Notes under the pieces: generated by a model
The model's input: the letters and a program-made list of their open reading frames with translations, nothing else
The model's database searches: none
What the model was told of the DNA's origin: nothing
Program-made: the position numbers and the translations under genes
NCBI GenBank assembly: GCA_002396205.1
Contig: DGXB01000123.1
Coordinates: forward strand, 29,913-41,899
Length of the DNA: 11,987 nucleotides
DNA from: Bacteroidales bacterium UBA4243
GTDB lineage: Bacteria; Bacteroidota; Bacteroidia; Bacteroidales; F082
Direction of reading: 5' to 3'
In this document: positions 7,167-11,987 of the stretch, one piece after another
Numbering within the stretch: the first letter of the stretch is position 1
Layout: each line of letters opens with the position of its first letter

Positions 7167-7729
7167 TACACCGTGAGGATGTCTTTCGACTTCAGTTCGG
7201 TGAGGTCGTCAATCTTCTTGATGTACTTGTCCGTAAGTTTCTGGATCTCTTCCTGAAGGAGTTTCGACTCGTCCTCCGAAATCGTGTCTTTCTCCAGTTT
7301 CTTGGCTTCGTCGTTGGCGTTGCGACGGATGCCACGGATGCCCACTTTGGCTTCCTCGGCAGCGGTCTTGGTGCGTTTCACGAGGTCACGACGGCGCTCC
7401 TCGGTCAAAGCGGGAACGGCAATACGCAAGATTTCACCGTTGTTGATGGGGTTGAAGCCCAAGTTGGCGTTCAGGATGGCCTTGGCGATGTTGCCAAGTG
7501 CGCTCTTGTCGAAGGGCTGCACCACGATCATGCGGGCGTCGGTGCAGCCGATGTTGGCGGTCTGCTCGATGGGCACCGTCGTGCCATAGTATTCAACCAT
7601 TACGCCGTTCAGCATGGCCGGACTGGCTTTTCCTGCCCTGATGCCCTGAAACTCATGTTCCAGGTGCTTGATGGTGTTGTCCATGCTTTCAGTGGCTTCG
7701 TCCAATACAAATTGAGAGTCTTCTGTCAT
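7166..7729 (-). CDS. frr: Ribosome recycling factor
   Basis: Splits post-termination ribosomes together with EF-G. The 187 residues match the usual ~185. Family hallmarks are the N-terminal helix MDNTIKHLEHEFQGIRAGKA (residues 16-35), the PFDKSALGNIAKAILNANLG core with NPINNGEILRIAVPALTEERR following, then the long helical KRTKTAAEEAKVGIRGIRRN segment and the C-terminal three-helix-bundle strand with EEIQKLTDKYIKKIDDL. A TATTTTTG box lies just upstream (7756-7749), so frr can be transcribed on its own as well as by read-through from pyrH and the GT39-like gene. Nothing unusual is seen. Confidence 0.97.
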   Translation of the reverse strand: MTEDSQFVLDEATESMDNTIKHLEHEFQGIRAGKASPAMLNGVMVEYYGTTVPIEQTANIGCTDARMIVVQPFDKSALGNIAKAILNANLGFNPINNGEILRIAVPALTEERRRDLVKRTKTAAEEAKVGIRGIRRNANDEAKKLEKDTISEDESKLLQEEIQKLTDKYIKKIDDLTELKSKDILTV

Positions 7730-7748
7730 AGTCGTTGAAATTTGGGTG

Positions 7749-7756
7749 CAAAAATA
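7749..7756 (-). promoter_or_regulatory. Probable frr promoter (-7 box)
   Basis: TATTTTTG on the minus strand at 7756-7749 matches TAnnTTTG. No good TTTG -33 element is visible at the expected distance, so only the -7 box is supported. A start near 7742 would leave a short leader of about 13 nt. Confidence 0.45.
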
Positions 7757-7805
7757 AAAAGATTTGTTGAAAGTTGTGTGGTTTAGTCGTTTAATCGTTT
7801 GAAAT

Positions 7806-9725
7806 TTAGTTCAGCGGATCGTATAATCCTGTCAAGACGGGGCTTTTCTTCGTAGTGTAGTAGCTCATCTTTTCCAACGTCAACTGGCCAAAGCCTTGGT
7901 TCCAGAGGTAGGTTTTGATGGTCTTGCCTTTGGGTGTGAGGTTGTTGTCGAAAATGATGGCATCGGCAACAATGCGTTGGCCTGGCGCAAAACTGCCATC
8001 GGTGGGCAACGAGCTATGCCACAATACGATGGAGTCGGTCTCGTCGTCGTGCAACTCGATGACCACCATGCACTTGTGGATACTGTCCAAGGCATTGATT
8101 TGGGCCACGATGCTAAGCGCCTCCACATCGTCGGGCAGCGAGTCGCAGCTCAGGAAACAGGGCTTGCCCCATTCTTTGCCTAACATTGGAACGGCCTCCT
8201 CCGAGAGCGTCGTCAGCATGTATCGGCTACCTTCGATGGGATTTTTGCTGAGGGTGAGGTAACGTGAAGTGAACCAGTCTTTTGTCTCAATAAGATAAGG
8301 ATAGTTCCCCACGGCGGTGGCTTCCCATGACGGGCTGATGTAGTCGGTCCAGCCGAAGCCGAGCATCGGGACTTTGTCGTGCTCGCTGAGCCATCGGTTG
8401 AAGTCGCCCAATTGGGGTTCGCGAACGAAATCACCCTCTTCGGTGTAAACACGGTTGAAGACGATGCGCTCCTCAATGCCTAAGGGCTTTTGGTAGAACT
8501 CGGCGGCTTCTCCAATCTCGGTGCATGTGGCGAACTGGATCTTGTCGCCATATTGCTCCTTGTCTTGTTTCATCTCGGCGGCAATCTGGTCGAAGCCTTG
8601 GAGATACATCAGGTCGTAGTGCCGACGCTCGTTGATTAATGAGGTGGTTCCGGTAAAGAGAATGACAACCACCACCAAAGCCGTTTGCCAAGGCGAAAGC
8701 GTGCGTGTCCCGAACATCGAGAAGGCCACGATGATGACAAAAGGATAGCTGAAAATCAAGGTGCTGTATTGGATGATGGGTTCGCGCAACATCGAATAGA
8801 TGAATGCCACGGCAAAGACGATGACAAACCATGCCAAGCCCGCCCAACGCAGTGGCAGGCGTTGCTTGGTGCGCTTGCCGAGTATGAGTGGCAAAAGGAT
8901 GACAACACCCACGGCAAACATGAACAGCATCGAATAGTTCATCGTGTATTGGATGAAATCGGTGAGGAACGTGGCCTTTGGCGCCGCTAACCAGCCCCCG
9001 ATGCTGCCACTCACGAAGAGCTGCTGCCAAAAGATGGGTAGGGTGGGAGCGAACAATAGAACCGCACCTATGCCGCTGAGCCAATAGGATTTACGTCGTT
9101 CTTTGGGCAAGAAAAACAGACCAGTGAGAAAAATCAAACCAGCCTGCGCGATGCTGAAATATTGGATGAGCGAACAGGCCCAAGCCGAGAGCGCGAAGCC
9201 GATGTAATCCCGAGTCGTCGTTTTCGTCCCGAAAACGACCTTGTACCAGAAATAGGCCATCAGCAGAACAAAGAACAGTCCCGCTGAATAAGGCCGCGCC
9301 AACTGGCTGTAGAAGATAGTGAACTGGCTGACAGCGAAGAAGGCCGCCGAAAACAGTCCCACCTTGCGGTTGAACCACTGCCGCCCTATAATATAAATAA
9401 GGTATATGGAGCCAATCCCCATCAACACGAAGGGCAGCTTGATCCAGAACTCGCTCCACCCGAAGATGCGCACCCAAAGCCAGAGGAACGCTTCCACCCC
9501 GATGGGATGGCTGTCGGGCATGATGCCTTGCTGGATGAAGTCGTTGAAGTTGTCGAAACGGGTGCGCAGCAAGGCGCTGAACTCGTCGTGCATGAAGGGC
9601 ACTTGGTCGAGTTTCCACAACCTCAGCACGGCTGCCACGAGCATGATGATGCCAAGCAGGATGTAATCCATCCGCTTGCTCGGCACGTTGTGGATTTTGC
9701 GCAGGTGATGTTTTCTATTCTTCAT
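7806..9725 (-). CDS. GT39/ArnT-like multi-pass membrane glycosyltransferase
   Basis: A 639-residue GT-C fold protein of the PMT/ArnT type, expected to move a sugar from a lipid-phosphate donor to an acceptor on the periplasmic side of the inner membrane. The first helix is at about 20-36. It is followed by PFMHDEFSA (43-51), whose D47/E48 sit where GT39 enzymes place the catalytic acid in the first outer loop, and by DSHPIG (71-76). SQLARPYSAGLF (140-151) is another common GT39-like segment. About ten further hydrophobic segments run to residue ~364. The last ~275 residues form a soluble, probably periplasmic domain with no family I recognise. Donor and acceptor cannot be told; lipid A, surface glycan or glycoprotein targets are all possible. 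It sits between pyrH and frr, an unexpected place for an envelope gene. M19 is an alternative start. Confidence 0.82.
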   Translation of the reverse strand: MKNRKHHLRKIHNVPSKRMDYILLGIIMLVAAVLRLWKLDQVPFMHDEFSALLRTRFDNFNDFIQQGIMPDSHPIGVEAFLWLWVRIFGWSEFWIKLPFVLMGIGSIYLIYIIGRQWFNRKVGLFSAAFFAVSQFTIFYSQLARPYSAGLFFVLLMAYFWYKVVFGTKTTTRDYIGFALSAWACSLIQYFSIAQAGLIFLTGLFFLPKERRKSYWLSGIGAVLLFAPTLPIFWQQLFVSGSIGGWLAAPKATFLTDFIQYTMNYSMLFMFAVGVVILLPLILGKRTKQRLPLRWAGLAWFVIVFAVAFIYSMLREPIIQYSTLIFSYPFVIIVAFSMFGTRTLSPWQTALVVVVILFTGTTSLINERRHYDLMYLQGFDQIAAEMKQDKEQYGDKIQFATCTEIGEAAEFYQKPLGIEERIVFNRVYTEEGDFVREPQLGDFNRWLSEHDKVPMLGFGWTDYISPSWEATAVGNYPYLIETKDWFTSRYLTLSKNPIEGSRYMLTTLSEEAVPMLGKEWGKPCFLSCDSLPDDVEALSIVAQINALDSIHKCMVVIELHDDETDSIVLWHSSLPTDGSFAPGQRIVADAIIFDNNLTPKGKTIKTYLWNQGFGQLTLEKMSYYTTKKSPVLTGLYDPLN

Positions 9726-9742
9726 CTTTAGTTGTCGCTTGA

Positions 9743-9814
9743 CGTCATTGCGAGGAGGAACGACGAAGCAATCTAGGGTTGGCTTTCTAGACTGCTTCGT
9801 GCCTCGCAGTGACG
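9743..9814. repeat. Imperfect palindromic intergenic repeat (REP/MITE-like)
   Basis: The left arm at 9743-9776 (CGTCATTGCGAGG, then ACGAAGCAATCTAG) pairs with the right arm at 9787-9814 (CTAGACTGCTTCGT, then CCTCGCAGTGACG). The pairing is about 27 bp including two G:T pairs, with an asymmetric bulge (6 nt against 1) and a 10-nt loop. It fills most of the 108-nt pyrH-GT39 gap. From memory, similar CATTGCGAGG/GAAGCAATCT palindromes are scattered in many unrelated genomes; I could not check copy number here. It lacks a clear T-tract, so a terminator role is unproven, but it would form a strong hairpin in the pyrH transcript. Confidence 0.75.
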
Positions 9815-9833
9815 CAAAGCGTGTTCGGTGTTA

Positions 9834-10541
9834 TTACTTGGTAACCAATGTTCCGATGTTCTCACCACGCAAGACCTTCATCAGGTTGCCGCGCGTGTTC
9901 ATGTCGAAGACGTACATTGGCATGTCGTTTTCCTTGCACATGGTGAAGGCAGTCATGTCCATCACCTTCAGGTTGCGTTGGTAGGCTTCGTCGTAGGTGA
10001 TGTGCTCAAACTTGGTGGCCGTCGGGTCTTTCTCGGGGTCGGCGGTGTAGATGCCGTCCACGCGGGTGCCTTTCAGGATGATGTCGGCCTTGATTTCGAC
10101 GGCACGAAGGGCCGAGCCGGTGTCGGTGGTGAAGAAGGGATTGCCCGTGCCGGCACCCATCACCACGATGTGACCTTCTTCGAGCAGGCGGATGGCCTTG
10201 GCGCTGCTCATCGTGTCGGCGATGCGGTCGATGTAAAGGCCGGCCAAAAGTGTGGCTTTCTGTCCTTTACTCTGCAAAGTTGATTGCATTGCCATCGAGT
10301 TGATGACGGTGGCGAGCATACCCATGTAGTCGCCTTGGATGCGGTCCATGCCCTTCGAGGCACCTTGCAGGCCACGGTAGATGTTGCCGCCGCCGATGAC
10401 GATGCCGATTTGAACGCCCGCTTGTGCGGCTTCGATGATTTCGTCGGCATATTCGTTGAGGCGTTGAGGATCAATGCCGTATTGTTGGCTGCCCATGAGG
10501 GCCTCGCCGCTGAGTTTCAGGAGTACTCTGTTGTATTTCAT
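9834..10541 (-). CDS. pyrH: UMP kinase (uridylate kinase)
   Basis: Phosphorylates UMP to UDP with ATP, the first committed step towards UTP and CTP; a cytoplasmic hexamer of the amino-acid kinase fold. The 235 residues match the family. Motifs are LLKLSGEAL (7-15), IVIGGGNIYRG (47-57) for ATP phosphate binding, DYMGMLATVINSMA (71-84) with D71 for UMP, GAGTGNPFFTTDTGSALRA (129-147), and KGTRVDGIYTADPEKDP (157-173). It leads a minus-strand group with the GT39-like gene and frr; pyrH and frr neighbourhood is widespread in bacteria. Its own promoter and a repeat-containing leader lie upstream. Confidence 0.97.
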   Translation of the reverse strand: MKYNRVLLKLSGEALMGSQQYGIDPQRLNEYADEIIEAAQAGVQIGIVIGGGNIYRGLQGASKGMDRIQGDYMGMLATVINSMAMQSTLQSKGQKATLLAGLYIDRIADTMSSAKAIRLLEEGHIVVMGAGTGNPFFTTDTGSALRAVEIKADIILKGTRVDGIYTADPEKDPTATKFEHITYDEAYQRNLKVMDMTAFTMCKENDMPMYVFDMNTRGNLMKVLRGENIGTLVTK

Positions 10542-10544
10542 TTC

Positions 10545-10586
10545 AGATTCAAAATTTAAGATTTAAAATTCAAGATTCGTGATTTG
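10545..10586. repeat. Three AT-rich 14-nt tandem repeats in the pyrH leader
   Basis: Units on the plus strand are AGATTCAAAATTTA (10545-10558), AGATTTAAAATTCA (10559-10572) and the diverged AGATTCGTGATTTG (10573-10586). They begin 4 nt from the pyrH ATG and fill nearly the whole predicted leader. The units are also partly palindromic. Function is unknown. Confidence 0.6.
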
Positions 10587-10596
10587 TAAGAGACTA

Positions 10597-10604
10597 CAAA
10601 AGTA
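10597..10604 (-). promoter_or_regulatory. Probable pyrH promoter (-7 box)
   Basis: TACTTTTG on the minus strand at 10604-10597 matches TAnnTTTG. A TTCTG about 19 nt upstream could serve as a weak -33 element. Transcription would start near 10590, giving a leader of about 50 nt. Confidence 0.55.
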
Positions 10605-10644
10605 CGGATTTTATAGATTGCTACAGAATAATCTTTGATTTTGT

Positions 10645-10694
10645 AAAAAAGTGTCCACGAAGAGCCGAAAAACTGTTTTCGTGGACACTTTTTT
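10645..10694. repeat. Hairpin unit 1: perfect 17-bp GTGTCCACGAA inverted repeat flanked by A6/T6
   Basis: AAAAAAGTGTCCACGAA (10645-10661) and TTCGTGGACACTTTTTT (10678-10694) are perfect complements around a 16-nt loop. Stem plus terminal T-run resembles a bidirectional intrinsic terminator. However, it lies between two divergent transcripts, where no gene needs terminating from either side. It could instead be a REP-like repeat or insulator. Confidence 0.8.
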
Positions 10695-10698
10695 ATTC

Positions 10699-10747
10699 AA
10701 AAGTTGTCCACGAAAGTATAAAAATTGTATTTCGTGGACACTTTTTT
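10699..10747. repeat. Hairpin unit 2: near-perfect TGTCCACGAAA inverted repeat
   Basis: AAAAGTTGTCCACGAAA (10699-10715) pairs with TTTCGTGGACACTTTTTT (10730-10747) with a single extra T bulged in the left arm. It starts 4 nt after unit 1 and has the same arms but a different loop, so it is a tandem copy. Confidence 0.75.
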
Positions 10748-10758
10748 GCTTTGTTTTA

Positions 10759-10844
10759 TGTCTACGAAAAACAAGAAAAGAGTAGAATTAGGTTCAGGTT
10801 CGTGCAATTATTAGGAATTGTTTCGACAAAAAAAACACTTTTTT
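10759..10844. repeat. Decayed third copy of the same hairpin
   Basis: TGTCTACGAAAA (10759-10770) resembles the left arm of units 1 and 2 with one change. TTTCGACA (10821-10828) followed by ACACTTTTTT (10835-10844) resembles a right arm interrupted by an A-run. The arms are further apart than in units 1 and 2 and pair poorly, so this is tentative. Confidence 0.35.
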
Positions 10845-10855
10845 CTTCAAATGGC

Positions 10856-10884
10856 TTGCAAATGATTCTTTTTTCCTATTTTTG
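10856..10884 (+). promoter_or_regulatory. Promoter upstream of the structured RNA
   Basis: TTG (10856-10858), 18 nt, then TATTTTTG (10877-10884): a good match to the Bacteroidetes TTTG/TAnnTTTG promoter, slightly short in spacing. It predicts transcription from about 10890, directly at the first base of the closing stem of the downstream foldback. Confidence 0.7.
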
Positions 10885-10889
10885 CCATC

Positions 10890-11141
10890 GGATTGGTTTC
10901 GGCCAGTCTGTAATTTATTGTTAGAAGCGTTATGCTTGTCTTGTAAGTCGAGAACCTGAGAAATTCAAAGACACAAATAGTGCAAGAAGCATAGTGGCAA
11001 CGCATATAGCGTGGGCTGCTATCTCATGTTTGCATTATTTAGGTAATTCTCAGGACCTTCGACTTAGAAATGTGGCATACAGTTCCACGCTTCTTTTGTC
11101 AGAACCAATCGGGGAACAGAGGATTCTCCTGCGCTTTTTTT
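10890..11141 (+). ncRNA. Candidate structured non-coding RNA, long rod-like foldback, possibly 6S-type
   Basis: Between a good promoter and a T-run lies a long imperfect hairpin. Helices from outside in: GATTGGTT 10891-10898 with AACCAATC 11103-11110; AGAAGCGT 10923-10930 with ACGCTTCT 11087-11094; TATGC 10931-10935 with GCATA 11075-11079; TAAGTCGA 10944-10951 with TCGACTTA 11059-11066; CCTGAG 10955-10960 with CTCAGG 11049-11054, plus AATT/AATT; AAATAGTGCAA 10975-10985 with TTGCATTATTT 11030-11040 (one G:U); ATAGTGGC 10991-10998 with GCTGCTAT 11015-11022 (two G:U); ACGC/GCGT closing an ATATA loop. About 62 base pairs in all, broken by internal loops, with no credible ORF. Size and rod shape with bubbles resemble 6S RNA, the RNA polymerase-binding regulator; Bacteroidetes have their own 6S-like families. 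The structured-RNA call is fairly firm; the 6S name is inference. A decayed palindromic element is the main alternative. Confidence 0.6.
11111..11141 (+). terminator. Possible terminator or attenuator at the end of the structured RNA
   Basis: GGGGAA (11111-11116) can pair with TTCTCC (11124-11129) with one G:U pair around a 7-nt loop, followed after TGCGC by seven Ts (11135-11141). The stem is short and the T-run is 5 nt from it, so termination may be partial. The downstream lipoprotein ATG is only 24 nt further on. Confidence 0.45.
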
Positions 11142-11165
11142 GGAACTGGAAGCCAAAGAACAAAT

Positions 11166-11792
11166 ATGAAAAAGAGAGTTTTGCTTTTATTGTTTTCTGT
11201 AGCGATCGCGTTGTCGTTCTCAAGTTGTGCTACCATTATCGGTGGGGCAAAGTACAACGCGAAAGTTCAAGTTCCGGGCCATCCTAATGCTACGATTTCC
11301 GTGGATGGGCAATACAAAGGGCAAGGCGAAGCCAATTTTTTGGTTAAAAGAAGGGATGCCGATAAATTGGCCATTACAGTCCAAGAAGAGAATTGTGAAC
11401 CAGAAACAACGCATTTCACAAAAAAGGCTTTTCGCGGTTGGGCTTTTGTAGGAACATTGGTCGGCTGGACTGGCATTGTCCCAAACACATATATTCCTCT
11501 CCCTTGGGGAGTTGCCGTTGATGGCATTACAGGTGCTTGGTGGAAACCGGATGTAAACGAAAAGGGTGTTTCAAAAATTGATTACGACCATTTCCTTTAT
11601 ACGATTAACTACAAAGCTATTCCCAAGATGGATTTGAAAACAGACCCTAAAGAATCAAGTAAAGAAGGCTCTTCCTCTGAAGGCCAATCAAAGGCAGACA
11701 AACTTCGGGAATTGAAGCATCTGCTGGATGAAGGGGTTCTAACCCAGGAGGAGTATGAAAAGGAAAAAGCAAAACTATTGGAGTCAGATTGA
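11166..11792 (+). CDS. Lipoprotein with PEGA-like region and C-terminal SHOCT motif
   Basis: A 208-residue lipoprotein of unknown function. The start at 11166 gives a textbook type II signal peptide: MKKR, hydrophobic LLLLFSVAIAL, then lipobox FSSC with C21 lipidated. The frame stays open upstream to 11070, but that part lies in the structured RNA and would hide the signal peptide. Residues about 34-78 (HPNATISVDGQYKGQGEANF...KLAITVQEENCEP) resemble PEGA repeats, small beta domains of surface proteins. Residues 90-129 (FRGWAFVGTLVGWTGIVPNT, then PLPWGVAVDGITGAWWKP) form a Gly/Trp-rich hydrophobic stretch common in such lipoproteins. A charged Ser/Glu/Lys linker at 160-177 leads to a SHOCT motif at about 177-205 (DKLRELKHLLDEGVLTQEEY...). 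SHOCT is often involved in oligomerisation, with no fixed role. It has its own terminator but little room for its own promoter. Confidence 0.85.
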   Translation: MKKRVLLLLFSVAIALSFSSCATIIGGAKYNAKVQVPGHPNATISVDGQYKGQGEANFLVKRRDADKLAITVQEENCEPETTHFTKKAFRGWAFVGTLVGWTGIVPNTYIPLPWGVAVDGITGAWWKPDVNEKGVSKIDYDHFLYTINYKAIPKMDLKTDPKESSKEGSSSEGQSKADKLRELKHLLDEGVLTQEEYEKEKAKLLESD

Positions 11793-11820
11793 CATTGAAT
11801 TGGGTTTGTTTTTATGTAAA

Positions 11821-11845
11821 GGCGGCCAAATCGGTCGCCCTTTTT
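11821..11845 (+). terminator. Intrinsic terminator of the lipoprotein gene
   Basis: GGCGGCC (11821-11827) pairs with GGTCGCC (11833-11839), with one G:U pair, around a 5-nt loop. One C and five Ts (11841-11845) follow. It lies 28 nt after the lipoprotein stop. Confidence 0.8.
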
Positions 11846-11864
11846 CATTAATAAAAACGGTTAT

Positions 11865-11877
11865 CTGTCCACGAAAA
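11865..11877. repeat. Isolated half-copy of the TGTCCACGAAA repeat arm
   Basis: CTGTCCACGAAAA repeats the left-arm sequence of the two hairpins near 10650 and 10710, in the same orientation, about 1.15 kb away. No matching right arm is found beside it. It sits between the lipoprotein terminator and the probable secA terminator. Confidence 0.5.
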
Positions 11878-11911
11878 TAAAACCGAGCGAAACCAAACTA
11901 GATTCCGCTCG
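11874..11911 (-). terminator. Probable terminator of the gene ending at 11933 (secA)
   Basis: On the minus strand, CGAGCGGAA (11911-11903) pairs with TTTCGCTCG (11892-11884) around a 10-nt loop, with one G:U pair. It is followed by GTTTTATTTT (11883-11874). The stem lies about 20 nt after the stop codon at 11935-11933. Confidence 0.65.
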
Positions 11912-11932
11912 ATTTGTGTTCAAAAGGATTGT

Positions 11933-11987
11933 TTATTCCATTCCTTCGAGCCTTCCGTGGCAGTTCTTGTATTTCTTGCCGCTTCCG
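11933..11987 (-). CDS. secA: C-terminal end with SEC-C zinc motif, probably SecA (truncated by window edge)
   Basis: The last 17 codons and stop of a minus-strand gene entering from the right edge read GSGKKYKNCHGRLEGME. GSGKKYKNCHG is the second half of the SEC-C zinc-binding motif (CPCGSGKKYKxCHG), of which one Cys and the His are visible here. This motif typically ends SecA, the ATPase motor of the Sec protein translocase, where it binds zinc and SecB or ribosomes. SEC-C motifs also occur on a few other proteins, and only the tail is in view, so the SecA name is likely but not proven. A probable terminator follows it. Confidence 0.65.
   Translation of the reverse strand, partial: GSGKKYKNCHGRLEGME

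Noticed and set aside
10645..10747. Short CRISPR array
   Set aside because: The repeated words alternate in orientation as hairpin arms. There are only two good units, loops of 14-16 nt are too short for spacers, and no cas genes are present.
11070..11165. Longer N terminus for the lipoprotein
   Set aside because: These 32 codons lie in the foldback RNA and terminator and would bury the lipoprotein signal peptide.
1..11987. Defence, toxin-antitoxin or phage module
   Set aside because: Every substantial coding frame is explained by housekeeping or envelope functions. No nuclease, integrase, transposase or toxin-antitoxin pair was found.

Overview
The window looks like ordinary chromosome from a Bacteroidetes organism, most likely of the order Bacteroidales. 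Three signs support this: several start regions carry the phylum's TAnnTTTG -7 promoter box, one protein ends in a type IX secretion (Por) C-terminal sorting domain, and lone PASTA-repeat membrane proteins and M23/MerR pairs are typical of the group. I cannot name the genus from sequence alone. I found no phage, insertion-sequence gene, CRISPR array, tRNA or rRNA. Layout, left to right. (1) 1-498, minus: the 5' part of alaS (alanyl-tRNA synthetase). It diverges from an M23 peptidase (627-1601) and a MerR-type regulator (1604-1963), which lie 2 nt apart and form an operon. (2) 1971-6068, minus: a tightly packed three-gene operon, read as PASTA membrane protein, type IX-secreted protein, then RluD-type pseudouridine synthase. 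The reading frames overlap by 23 nt and 4 nt. (3) 6162-7136, plus: ddl (D-alanine--D-alanine ligase), divergent from the PASTA gene and closed by a perfect bidirectional terminator shared with frr. (4) 7166-10541, minus: pyrH (UMP kinase), a GT39-like membrane glycosyltransferase and frr (ribosome recycling factor). A 72-bp imperfect palindromic repeat separates pyrH from the glycosyltransferase gene. (5) 10542-11165: about 620 nt without a protein gene, but rich in structure. It holds a pyrH promoter and leader made of three 14-nt tandem repeats, two near-perfect poly-A/poly-T flanked hairpins plus a decayed third, and then a good promoter followed by a roughly 220-nt rod-like foldback. The foldback looks like a structured non-coding RNA, possibly 6S-type. 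(6) 11166-11792, plus: a lipoprotein with a PEGA-like region and a C-terminal SHOCT motif, followed by its terminator. (7) 11933-11987, minus: the last 17 codons of a gene ending in a SEC-C zinc motif, most likely secA. Most genes are housekeeping: aminoacylation, ribosome recycling, UMP phosphorylation, pseudouridylation, peptidoglycan precursor synthesis and envelope maintenance. Envelope genes are concentrated here (M23 peptidase, PASTA protein, ddl, type IX cargo, GT39-like protein, lipoprotein, probable secA). The least explained part is 10640-11165.
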